A stretch of 9,073 nt of DNA, taken from the NCBI RefSeq assembly GCF_000688655.1, contig NZ_JIBO01000007.1, forward strand, positions 56,416 to 65,488. Reading direction: 5' to 3'. The translations under genes and the position numbers were made by a program. The stretch is from Lonsdalea quercina subsp. quercina. GTDB taxonomy: Bacteria > Pseudomonadota > Gammaproteobacteria > Enterobacterales > Enterobacteriaceae. Below are positions 1 through 5,788 of the stretch, piece by piece; position 1 is the first letter of the stretch, and each line of letters opens with the position of its first letter. Under the pieces are notes generated by a model. The model had not been told where the DNA came from. It saw only the letters and a program-made list of their open reading frames with translations, and made no database searches.

Positions 1-189
1 GAGCCGCCGCCCTTATCCGATAGCGTTTCGCTTCGCATCACGCGAAACGGACGCTGTCACCTAACCTCTTCCTCCTTTTCGGGTCCCGTTCTCGCGCCTG
101 TGCACATTTTATTTATTTACGAAACACGCTAAATGTCTTTGAGATCGTGGGTTTTTTATTTCTGTCCCGATACCCTTGCATTCTCTGTA
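1..189. other. Left-edge region upstream of the iron operon, no supported gene
   Basis: No reading frame here looks convincingly coding. Frame 3 of the + strand closes with TAG at 21-23 after six codons (the last reads Ala-Leu-Ile-Arg before the stop), so the tail of a + strand gene entering from the left is possible but unprovable. On the - strand an ATG at 36-38 opens a frame that runs off the left edge after 12 codons, without a well-placed ribosome site. A perfect 8-base inverted repeat, CGTTTCGC at 24-31 and GCGAAACG at 42-49, lies just after the TAG. It has no T-tract on either side, so I do not call it a terminator. The rest is unremarkable and becomes A+T-rich toward the promoter at 190. 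Confidence 0.5.
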
Positions 190-218
190 TTGAAAATCCC
201 AATAATAATTATTATCTT
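190..218 (+). promoter_or_regulatory. Probable sigma70 promoter of the iron-uptake operon
   Basis: TTGAAA at 190-195 (5 of 6 to the -35 consensus) and TATCTT at 213-218 (4 of 6 to the -10 consensus) are 17 bases apart. This predicts a transcript start near 225, about 23 bases before the ATG at 248. The Fur-like palindrome at 198-216 fills the spacer and touches the -10, which is the usual layout for iron repression. A second possible -35, TTGCAT at 176-181, has no good partner. The match is seen by eye only; function is inferred. Confidence 0.5.
198..216. promoter_or_regulatory. Fur box (ferric uptake regulator operator)
   Basis: The 19 bases ending at 216 match the classical Fur consensus GATAATGATAATCATTATC at 14 of 19 positions; the first three bases are CCC. 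The core is a perfect 14-base palindrome, ATAATAATTATTAT, at 202-215. It sits between a plausible -35 and -10 and immediately before an iron-siderophore binding protein and a siderophore receptor. Binding of Fe-Fur here would repress the operon when iron is plentiful. Site and context are seen; regulation follows from knowledge of Fur. Confidence 0.75.
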
Positions 219-247
219 TCGCTGCTTGATTGATACGGATACTTTAC

Positions 248-1366
248 ATGCGCCCGGTATTTCCTTACATCGCTTTGCTGATTTGCAGCTTGTTCAGTAC
301 GCTTTCTCCTGCAAAAACCATCACCGACATCCTGGGACGCCAGGTTAGCATCCCGGACAATCCCCAGCGCATCGTACTGGGCGAAAGCCGCATGCTGTAC
401 ACGCTCGCGCTGCTGGAACCCGGCAATCCCGCGCAGCGCGTCGTGGGCTGGCCCAACGATCTCGCTCGCTACGATGCCCAGAGCTGGCATCAGTACACTC
501 AGAAATTCCCATCCATCGCCCACATCCCGATTCTGGGCAACGGCAACCTCAACACGATCAATGCCGAAATGTTGCTGCCGCTGAAACCCGATCTGGTGAT
601 CCTGCCGCGTCTGGCGAAAGGATCGGATAACGAGCAGCGCTTGCAGCACATTCTAACAGAGGCGGGCATTCCCTATATCTATGTTGATCTGCGCATCGAA
701 CTGATCAAAAACACCCTGCCCAGTCTCAAGTTACTGGGAGAGGCCTTGAATCGTCCCGAACGCGCGGCCGCCTTCAGCGCGTTTTATCAGCAGCATATGG
801 ACGTTATCCGCGACCGTCTCAGCCGCTATCAGGGCAAAAAAACTACCGTCATGCTGCACCTGCATCTGGGGCGACGCGACACCTGCTGCACCACCGCCGT
901 CAACGGCAATTTAGGCGAGCTGCTGGACTTCGCCGGCGGGGACAACATCGCCAAAGGCACCATCCACAGCGTTTATGGCGAACTCAACCCGGAACAGGCG
1001 CTGGCCGCCAGGCCGGACGTGTACATCGCCACCGGGATGGCCGGACCGGAAGGAAAACGCGTCTCCAACCTGATGCTCGGCCCGGAGGTCACGCCGCAAG
1101 AGGCGAACGACAGCTTTAACACGCTGCTACAGCAACAGCCGTTGCTGTCTCATCTGGCGGCGGTCCAATCCGGCAGAGCCTGGAGCATGTGGCACAACTT
1201 TTACCTCAGCCCTTATCACGTCGTGATGGTGGAAATGTTCGCCAGGGCGCTCTACCCGTCGCTATTTAGCGATATCGACCCACAACAAACCTTAAAACAA
1301 CTCTATCAGCAGTTTTTACCGATCGATTTTTCAGGGACCTATTGGAGTCAGTTATCACATGAATAA
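248..1366 (+). CDS. Periplasmic iron-siderophore ABC transporter substrate-binding protein
   Basis: This 372-residue protein resembles the FecB/FepB/BtuF-type periplasmic binding proteins (Peripla_BP_2 fold) that carry ferric siderophores to an inner-membrane ABC importer. Residues 1-22 form a Sec signal peptide: a short charged start, the hydrophobic stretch IALLICSLF, and a likely cut after Ser-Pro-Ala. The mature part opens with ITDILGRQVSIPDNPQRIV, the typical first strand of this family. Two features common to these proteins follow: 'LLPLKPDLVILPR' about residues 113-125, and 'LAARPDVYIATG' in the second lobe. I chose ATG at 248 rather than the in-frame TTG at 230, because it starts the signal peptide cleanly; the ribosome site (GGAT, about 237-240) is weak. 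The mature protein has only two cysteines, adjacent at residues 213-214. At 372 residues it is somewhat longer than most of the family. It overlaps the receptor gene by 8 bases. No permease or ATPase gene is next to it. The exact siderophore cannot be read from the sequence. Confidence 0.88.
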   Translation: MRPVFPYIALLICSLFSTLSPAKTITDILGRQVSIPDNPQRIVLGESRMLYTLALLEPGNPAQRVVGWPNDLARYDAQSWHQYTQKFPSIAHIPILGNGNLNTINAEMLLPLKPDLVILPRLAKGSDNEQRLQHILTEAGIPYIYVDLRIELIKNTLPSLKLLGEALNRPERAAAFSAFYQQHMDVIRDRLSRYQGKKTTVMLHLHLGRRDTCCTTAVNGNLGELLDFAGGDNIAKGTIHSVYGELNPEQALAARPDVYIATGMAGPEGKRVSNLMLGPEVTPQEANDSFNTLLQQQPLLSHLAAVQSGRAWSMWHNFYLSPYHVVMVEMFARALYPSLFSDIDPQQTLKQLYQQFLPIDFSGTYWSQLSHE

Positions 1367-3488
1367 TCATTTATGGCGCAAAGGCTGGCCTTTATTGGCC
1401 GTCATGCCTTTCACCTCATACGCGGCAACTCAACAAGCACAGCAGGATGAAACGCTGGTCGTTAATCGCGACACGACGCCCGCCGCCTCCAGCGCCAAGG
1501 AGACCGGCTATCAGCCTCATAAGACGGTAACGGGTACGCGTACTGAAAGCCGCCTGCTGGACGTGCCTCAGGCCGTTAACGTCGTCCCTCAGCAAGTGCT
1601 GCAGGACTGGTCGGCGACCAATATCGACGAAGCGCTCTACAATGTCAGCGGCATCACCCAGTCCAACACGCTGGGCGGGACGCAAGATGCGTTGATTAAG
1701 CGCGGCTTCGGGGACAACCGCGACGGCTCGATTTTCCACGATGGCGTGCGTTCTATTCAGGCGCGTAACTTTACGCCGACCAGCGAACGTGTCGAAGTGC
1801 TGAAAGGGCCGGCCTCCATGCTGTTCGGCATGGGCGAACCCGGCGGCGTGATTAACGTCATCACCAAAAAACCCGAGCTGGTGCAGAAAACGCATATCGA
1901 AGGCTGGAACAGCAGCTTTAACGGCGGCGGCGGTCAGTTGGACGTCACCGGACCGATCAGCGATTCCGGACTCGCCTATCGCATGATCGTCGATCACGAC
2001 GAAACCGACTACTGGCGCAACTTCGGCCGCAACCGCCAAACGACCATCGCGCCATCGCTGATGTGGTATGGCGAGGACACAACATTGCGCGTCGCCTACG
2101 AGCACCAGGAGTATCTGACGCCGTTTGATCGGGGCACGGTGATTGACAGCCGTACGGGCAAACCGGTTGATGTGCCACGCGACCGTCGCTTCGATGAAAC
2201 TTACAACGCCACCCGCGGCGATCAGGACACCCTGACCTTCCAGGCGGACCACAACCTGTCCGACCGCTGGAAAACCAGTCTGACTTATGCCTATAGCCGC
2301 AACCGCTACAATGACAATCAGGCTCGCGCCACCAAATATAACGCAACGACCGGCGATCTGACCCGTCAGGCCGACTCGACCGGCTACGCGCACAGTCAGT
2401 CGCAGGCCGTACAGCTAACGCTGAATGGCGATATCGACTGGGGACAGACCAACCATCAGCTGCTGTTCGGCGTCGATCATGAAGCCGACCGGACTTACCG
2501 CGGAGATATGATCCGCGGCACCGCCGTCACCAACTTCAACGTCTATAATCCGGTTTACGGCCTGCTTCCCGCTTCGACTTCCGTCAGCGCCGCGGACAGC
2601 GACCAGCGTGAAAACGTCGACAGCACCGGCGTGTTTATGCAGGACGCCATCCGTCTTGACGCCAACTGGATGCTGCTCGGCGGACTGCGCTACGACCACT
2701 TCGACGTGATGTCCGGCAAGGGGCGTCCCTTCGTCACAAATACCGACGGCTCTTACGGTCGTCTCGTGCCGCGTGCCGGCGTGGTTTACAACCTGACGTC
2801 CTACTCGTCGCTGTACGCCAGCTATAGCGAATCTTTCAAGCCCAACACGTCAATTGCGACTCAGATTGGCGCGCTGCCGCCTGAACTAGGCAAATCGTAT
2901 GAAATCGGCGCCAAACTGGATTTGCCGAATCGCATCACCGCCAACATCGCACTATTTGATATACACAAACGCAACGTGATGGTCAGCGAGGACGTGGGCG
3001 GCGAAACCGTCACACGCACCGCCGGCAAAGTCCGTTCGCAAGGGGTTGAGCTGGATATGGCCGGCAAGCTGACGGACTCACTCAGCCTGATTGGCTCTTA
3101 TGCCTTTACCGACGCGCGCGTCACTTCGGACCCGGACAATAATGGCAATCGCATGCCCAACGCGGCGCGTCACACCGCATCGCTGTTCCTGACGCAAGAC
3201 TTCGGCAACCTTGGACTGCATGCGGGCGACAACCTGCGCGTCGGCGCAGGAGCGCGCTACGTCGGCCGCAGGGCTGGCGATGCCGCTAACAGCTTCACGC
3301 TGGACGACTACACCGTCGCCGATGCCTTTGTCTCCTACAGTCTGCCCATCAACGGCTATGCGGTGAAATGGCAGGTCAACGTGAAAAACCTGTTTGATAA
3401 GACGTACTACCCTTCCAGCGGCAGCAATCTACGTGTAGCCGTGGGCGAACGCCGGGAAGTGATGCTGCGCGCCAGCGTAGACTTCTAA
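1359..3488 (+). CDS. TonB-dependent outer-membrane siderophore receptor
   Basis: This 709-residue receptor imports a ferric siderophore through the outer membrane using energy passed on by TonB-ExbB-ExbD. Residues 1-22 are a signal peptide ending Ser-Tyr-Ala. A TonB box, ETLVV, follows at 31-35, close to the mature N-terminus. There is thus no extra signalling domain of the FecA/FpvA kind, and no partner sigma/anti-sigma pair is seen. The plug domain runs from about 65 to 170, with 'DVPQAVNVVPQQVL', 'RVEVLKGPASMLFGMGEPGG' and 'INVITKKP'. The 22-strand barrel takes up the rest and ends in a C-terminal Phe, the usual signal for barrel insertion. Late-barrel family motifs include 'ELGKSYEIGAK', 'QGVELD' and 'VNVKNLFDKTYY'. 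The overall style is that of the TonB-siderophore family that includes ferrichrome and other hydroxamate receptors (FhuA, FhuE, FoxA, FcuA), but the ligand is not certain. The start codon overlaps the end of the binding-protein gene (ATGAATAA), with TTGGAG 11 bases ahead, so translation is likely coupled. Confidence 0.93.
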   Translation: MNNHLWRKGWPLLAVMPFTSYAATQQAQQDETLVVNRDTTPAASSAKETGYQPHKTVTGTRTESRLLDVPQAVNVVPQQVLQDWSATNIDEALYNVSGITQSNTLGGTQDALIKRGFGDNRDGSIFHDGVRSIQARNFTPTSERVEVLKGPASMLFGMGEPGGVINVITKKPELVQKTHIEGWNSSFNGGGGQLDVTGPISDSGLAYRMIVDHDETDYWRNFGRNRQTTIAPSLMWYGEDTTLRVAYEHQEYLTPFDRGTVIDSRTGKPVDVPRDRRFDETYNATRGDQDTLTFQADHNLSDRWKTSLTYAYSRNRYNDNQARATKYNATTGDLTRQADSTGYAHSQSQAVQLTLNGDIDWGQTNHQLLFGVDHEADRTYRGDMIRGTAVTNFNVYNPVYGLLPASTSVSAADSDQRENVDSTGVFMQDAIRLDANWMLLGGLRYDHFDVMSGKGRPFVTNTDGSYGRLVPRAGVVYNLTSYSSLYASYSESFKPNTSIATQIGALPPELGKSYEIGAKLDLPNRITANIALFDIHKRNVMVSEDVGGETVTRTAGKVRSQGVELDMAGKLTDSLSLIGSYAFTDARVTSDPDNNGNRMPNAARHTASLFLTQDFGNLGLHAGDNLRVGAGARYVGRRAGDAANSFTLDDYTVADAFVSYSLPINGYAVKWQVNVKNLFDKTYYPSSGSNLRVAVGERREVMLRASVDF

Positions 3489-3503
3489 TTTTTGCTCTGA
3501 CAT

Positions 3504-3532
3504 CACTGCTCCGGAAACGGGGCAGTGCTTTT
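3504..3532 (+). terminator. Intrinsic terminator of the iron-uptake operon
   Basis: CACTGCTCCG (3504-3513) pairs with CGGGGCAGTG (3518-3527) across a GAAA tetraloop, ten pairs with one G-T wobble. A C and four T follow (3528-3532). It begins 15 bases after the receptor stop codon. This is a strong stem with a short T-tract, and it closes the two-gene unit. Confidence 0.85.
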
Positions 3533-3600
3533 CCCCTTCAATGTATGCCTGCCGCGTTTCAGCATCATCTGCCCGTAAACGGTTTAGGCCGGCATGGGTA

Positions 3601-3632
3601 TTGGGAGAAGGTTCGGGTGTTGGGAGAAGGTT
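3601..3632. repeat. Short direct repeat, 13 bases twice
   Basis: TTGGGAGAAGGTT occurs at 3601-3613 and again at 3620-3632, a period of 19 bases. The bases between and after the copies are also G-rich but differ. It lies between the receptor terminator and the convergent lipoprotein gene. The repeat is exact; no function is claimed. It may be a small tandem duplication. Confidence 0.8.
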
Positions 3633-3675
3633 GGGATAGTAATGGAAGGAAAAGGTCACGCTGCGTTTTGAGGGG

Positions 3676-3701
3676 AAATTGCCCGGCGCAAAGCGCCGAG
3701 C
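3676..3701 (-). terminator. Probable intrinsic terminator of the lipoprotein gene
   Basis: Read on the - strand, GCTCGGCGC pairs with GCGCCGGGC around a TTT loop, nine pairs with one wobble (plus-strand positions 3693-3701 and 3681-3689). AATTT follows at 3680-3676. The stem begins 15 bases beyond the stop codon at 3717. The stem is strong but the T-tract is short and interrupted, so efficiency is uncertain. Confidence 0.6.
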
Positions 3702-3716
3702 AAGCAGGTAACGTTA

Positions 3717-4145
3717 TTATTTAACGCTGGCGATGGTGCCTTTATAACCTGTAACAACCACGTGCAGCTGTTTGAACACGCCGTAGTCTTTAGTGGTCAC
3801 TTCATAACGCGGAGCCACGATCAGGTCTGCGCCAGACGCTTTAACGGCGTTGTAAGCTGCAGCAGATTTCACGGAAGCAGAGACGTCGATGAAAGACAGC
3901 GCGCCGCCAGTACCGTAGCTTACGCCATCGATGTATTTGTCGCCTTCACCCCATTTGATCACACCGAACAGGACGTTTGCAGACGCTTCGCCATTGATTT
4001 TTTCGCCAACGGTGATGTCCGCTTTAACGGAAGATTCAACACGCGCTTCCAGACCGGCGGTCGGCTGGCTGGTATTATAAGAGGAACAGCCCGCCAACAG
4101 AGATACCGCAAACGCCGCTGCGGCTAATTTGAATTTTTTATTCAT
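3717..4145 (-). CDS. Small lipoprotein of unknown function
   Basis: This 142-residue protein has a textbook lipoprotein signal: Met-Asn-Lys-Lys, a hydrophobic run, then the lipobox Leu-Ala-Gly-Cys with Cys20 as the lipidated residue. Ser at +2 (not Asp) predicts sorting to the outer membrane by the Lol system. The mature part begins with a Ser/Thr-rich linker and then has 'VKADITVGEKINGEASANVL', a Gly-rich middle ('GVSYGTGG'), 'SAAAYNAVKASGADLIVAPR' and a beta-rich C-terminus ('KQLHVVVTGYKGTIASV'). The short alpha/beta layout, with a conserved-looking 'GADLIVAP' step, is reminiscent of small TRL-like or DUF-type enterobacterial lipoproteins. I do not recognise a named family and give no function. 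The ATG has AAAGGGA (4155-4161) nine bases ahead. It stands alone, convergent with the iron operon and divergent from speG, with its own leader hairpin and terminator. Codon use looks like that of a well-expressed gene. Confidence 0.87.
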   Translation of the reverse strand: MNKKFKLAAAAFAVSLLAGCSSYNTSQPTAGLEARVESSVKADITVGEKINGEASANVLFGVIKWGEGDKYIDGVSYGTGGALSFIDVSASVKSAAAYNAVKASGADLIVAPRYEVTTKDYGVFKQLHVVVTGYKGTIASVK

Positions 4146-4171
4146 GGTGTGTAATCCCTTTACTTAAAATG

Positions 4172-4193
4172 AAAAAAACTTCGCAGTTCGAAG
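4172..4193 (-). promoter_or_regulatory. Leader hairpin with a run of seven T before the lipoprotein gene
   Basis: On the - strand, CTTCG AACTG CGAAG forms a 5-pair hairpin (4193-4179) followed directly by seven T (4178-4172), ending 26 bases before the start codon. It looks like a small intrinsic terminator or attenuator. If the -10 at 4201-4206 is real, it would instead be the extreme 5' end of the mRNA and could protect it from decay. The stem is short, so either role is inference. Confidence 0.4.
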
Positions 4194-4200
4194 CCAGTGA

Positions 4201-4206
4201 ATATTA
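4201..4206 (-). promoter_or_regulatory. Possible -10 box for the lipoprotein gene
   Basis: TAATAT on the - strand (plus-strand 4201-4206) resembles the -10 consensus and would start transcription around 4194, giving a leader of roughly 50 bases. The -35 seventeen bases upstream is only TGGTAA, a poor match, and the surroundings are A+T-rich, so chance matches are expected. Confidence 0.3.
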
Positions 4207-4744
4207 TTTACTTTTAGTTTTAATTACCAGAACACCTATCTAACGCATAAATAAAACATCCATAAACCTTACTTTTTAGCCATAATAACATTTATCACAG
4301 AGGCCCAGACGCCGCCCTATCTGAGTTCACTCTTCTTTCCAGAAAATATTACCCAGGCATTAATGCTTAAATAAGCAACAATACCGCCGACATTTCAATA
4401 CCAAATAAAAAACAGATTAATAAAAAGAACAAGGGATATATCTATCTCTTATTTTTCGTATAGGTAAAGGTTATTTGAACAAAAAACAAACCACGACAAC
4501 AACGATGAAACCAAAAAGAATAAATATTCTTTGCGCGAGCAAATAATATAAAACAGGGTTTCATCTTTTATTAAAATAAAAATACCTTGTTTTCAGTATA
4601 AAATATTATTTTAAATAGTGCATTACACTGATTAGACTTCAATACGACGCGAAAATCGTTCGCCAAATAGTAAATATCAGGCACTATAAAGAACGACAAG
4701 AAAGCAAAATATCACGATAAGATACTGATAATAGAGGATTTACT
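4207..4744. other. A+T-rich intergenic region between lipoprotein gene and speG
   Basis: About 540 bases without a supported gene, much richer in A+T than the coding sequence on either side. Only very short frames occur, such as 13 codons from ATG at 4505, and none has a good ribosome site. Visible structure: a perfect palindrome GCATTAATGC at 4357-4366, and an inverted repeat AAAGAAT/ATTCTTT around four bases at 4515-4532. speG has a good ribosome site, AGAGGA at 4733-4738, six bases before its ATG. TATAAA at 4685-4690 could be its -10, but no good -35 accompanies it. Such regions often bind H-NS; that is inference. Confidence 0.6.
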
Positions 4745-5314
4745 ATGTCTGGCTCGAACCACATCGTTCGTCTGAGACCACTGGAACGAGATGATTTGCC
4801 CTTCGTTCATCAATTGGATAACAACGCCAGCGTGATGCGCTACTGGTTCGAAGAACCCTATGAAGCCTTCGTAGAGTTGAGCGATCTGTATGACAAACAC
4901 ATTCATGACCAAAGTGAGCGCCGCTTCATCATCGAACACGAGCGGGTCAAAGTCGGACTGGTAGAACTGGTAGACATCAACCACATCCATCGCCGGGCCG
5001 AGTTTCAGATCATCATCGACCCCGCGCATCAGGGCTGCGGCTATGCGAGCGCCGCCGCACAGCTGGCGATGGACTACGGCTTCGCCATTCTCAACCTCAA
5101 CAAACTGTATCTGATTGTGGACAAGGAGAACCAGAAGGCGATCCACATCTACAGCAAGCTAGGGTTCGATGTGGAAGGTGAGTTGATTCACGAATTCTTT
5201 ATCAACGGAGAGTACCGCAACGCCATTCGGATGTGCATTTTTCAGCATAAGTATCTGTCCAGGCACAAAAAGCCCAGCGGCGCCCCGTCTCCCGAGGCTG
5301 ACATTACCCGATAA
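4745..5314 (+). CDS. speG: Spermidine N1-acetyltransferase
   Basis: SpeG is a cytoplasmic GNAT-fold enzyme that moves an acetyl group from acetyl-CoA to spermidine (and spermine), detoxifying excess polyamine. The 189 residues follow E. coli SpeG (186) closely: '[10 protein letters not shown]' at the start, then '[20 protein letters not shown]' and '[15 protein letters not shown]', which hold the polyamine and allosteric-site residues of the family. The acetyl-CoA loop is QGCGYA at 96-101, fitting the GNAT Q/R-x-x-G-x-G/A motif. 'LYLIVDKEN' and '[10 protein letters not shown]' follow, with Tyr136 at the position of the proposed catalytic tyrosine. The core is intact; only the last 20 or so residues diverge (ending Ala-Asp-Ile-Thr-Arg), as is usual for this tail. 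The ATG has AGAGGA six bases upstream. It appears to be a single-gene unit after a long A+T-rich leader, with a hairpin three bases after its stop codon. Confidence 0.96.
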   Translation: MSGSNHIVRLRPLERDDLPFVHQLDNNASVMRYWFEEPYEAFVELSDLYDKHIHDQSERRFIIEHERVKVGLVELVDINHIHRRAEFQIIIDPAHQGCGYASAAAQLAMDYGFAILNLNKLYLIVDKENQKAIHIYSKLGFDVEGELIHEFFINGEYRNAIRMCIFQHKYLSRHKKPSGAPSPEADITR

Positions 5315-5315
5315 C

Positions 5316-5354
5316 CGATGCGCATTGCCGCCCCAGGCGATGCGCATGTTGCCG
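5316..5354. repeat. 12-pair hairpin and direct repeat immediately after speG
   Basis: CGATGCGCAT occurs at 5316-5325 and again at 5338-5347, each followed by a TGCCG motif (one copy shifted by two bases). Because ATGCGCAT is itself palindromic, the copies can also pair. Positions 5318-5329 fold onto 5336-5347 with twelve pairs (one G-T) and a six-base loop. The stem starts three bases after the speG stop. No T-tract follows on either strand, so it is not a standard intrinsic terminator. It could protect the 3' end of the speG mRNA or work with Rho. The structure is seen; the role is inferred. Confidence 0.7.
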
Positions 5355-5409
5355 AACCCGCGCCCTCTGTCTTCCAGGCGCTCCCTTTCCCACCAGTGGG
5401 GGTTCACTG

Positions 5410-5478
5410 ATGAGTGCTGAACAAGACGTCTCCAAAACCACTATTCACATCGCGCTCAATCCTGTTGTCCGACGATAA
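5410..5478 (+). CDS. Very short frame with a good ribosome site, doubtful
   Basis: An ATG at 5410 stands seven bases after GGGGG (5398-5402) and opens 22 codons beginning MSAEQDVSKT before TAA at 5476-5478. Its ATG overlaps the TGA of another short frame that starts at ATG 5318 (30 codons, inside the hairpin). The spacing is good for translation and the first residues look natural, but the peptide matches nothing I know and overlaps the frame starting at 5414. It may be the front end of a lost gene, a leader peptide, or chance. Confidence 0.2.
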   Translation: MSAEQDVSKTTIHIALNPVVRR

Positions 5479-5753
5479 ATTGGCTTTCATTGATGCCTTT
5501 CGTACGAAAATCAGCGTCACCCAAAAAATTAAGTTCCTCGCACAACGTCCATTGCCGAAAATATCACGACACTTCAGGGATCATGCCACATGATAGTTAT
5601 GCCTTCTCCACCAAAGTCATGTCTGAAATAAAGAGCTTGATGTCGCATCGGTATTTCGTGGTGGCAGGGTTTATTCCTGATATTTTAATTAGAGGTTATT
5701 TTGAATCATCAAAAATTAAATATGACTTAAAAACCACATTAATCCCAGCCTAA
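5414..5753 (+). pseudogene. Possible small gene of about 110 codons broken by a frameshift
   Basis: Two adjoining frames look protein-like in succession. The first runs from GTG 5414 (just after two in-frame TGA stops) to TGA 5591-5593, 59 codons, with 'SDDKLAFIDAFRTKISVTQK' and a basic end, 'LPKISRHF'. The second, one base out of step, is open from 5421 to TAA 5751-5753. Its part before about 5580 reads unlike protein, while the part after ATG 5583 (56 codons) has 'STKVMSEIKSLMSHRYFVVA' and 'GFIPDILIRGYF'. A single indel somewhere in about 5540-5590 would join them. The second half is A+T-rich with rare codons (AGA, ATA, TTA), suggesting foreign origin. They could instead be two tiny genes overlapping by 11 bases, or chance. 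I recognise no family. No convincing ribosome site precedes 5583; GGGGG lies 11 bases before 5414. Confidence 0.3.
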
Positions 5754-5759
5754 GGGAAA

Positions 5760-5788
5760 TTGACAAAATAATATAAGGACACTGTAGT
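5760..5788 (+). promoter_or_regulatory. Sigma70-like promoter in the gap before ybbP
   Basis: A perfect -35, TTGACA at 5760-5765, is followed after exactly 17 bases by TGTAGT (5783-5788), 4 of 6 to the -10 consensus. Transcription would begin near 5795 on the + strand, toward the convergent ybbP. No intact gene follows. The downstream stretch has two hairpins and ends in a two-way terminator, so a small RNA or a leftover promoter of a decayed gene are both possible. Confidence 0.4.

Noticed and set aside
1..38. Start of a - strand gene at ATG 36-38 running off the left edge
   Set aside because: Only 12 codons are visible, the AAGGAGG-like sequence is about 30 bases away, and the ATG lies next to a hairpin; not enough to call.
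230..247. Alternative TTG start for the binding protein
   Set aside because: It would put six extra residues before a good signal peptide, has no ribosome site, and lies only about five bases from the predicted transcript start.
284..289. Cys13 of the binding protein as a possible lipobox cysteine
   Set aside because: The preceding residues are Leu-Leu-Ile; Ile at -1 does not fit a lipobox, and a normal signal-peptidase I site (Ser-Pro-Ala) follows.
1359..1470. Transducer-type (FecA/FpvA-like) N-terminal signalling domain in the receptor
   Set aside because: The TonB box is at residues 31-35, right after the signal peptide, leaving no room for the extra domain of about 80 residues, and no sigma/anti-sigma genes are present.
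1416..2393. Long open frame of 325 codons on the - strand inside the receptor gene
   Set aside because: It lies wholly opposite a clearly recognised TonB receptor, has no family features, and is the usual mirror frame of a GC-rich gene.
4716..4732. GATAA-type repeats before speG as a Fur box
   Set aside because: GATAAGATACTGATAAT does not keep the inverted 6-1-6 hexamer pattern and overlaps the ribosome-site region; match to the consensus is poor.
5159..5407. Open frame of 82 codons on the - strand over the end of speG
   Set aside because: It is mostly opposite speG and the hairpin and has no recognisable features; treated as a mirror frame.
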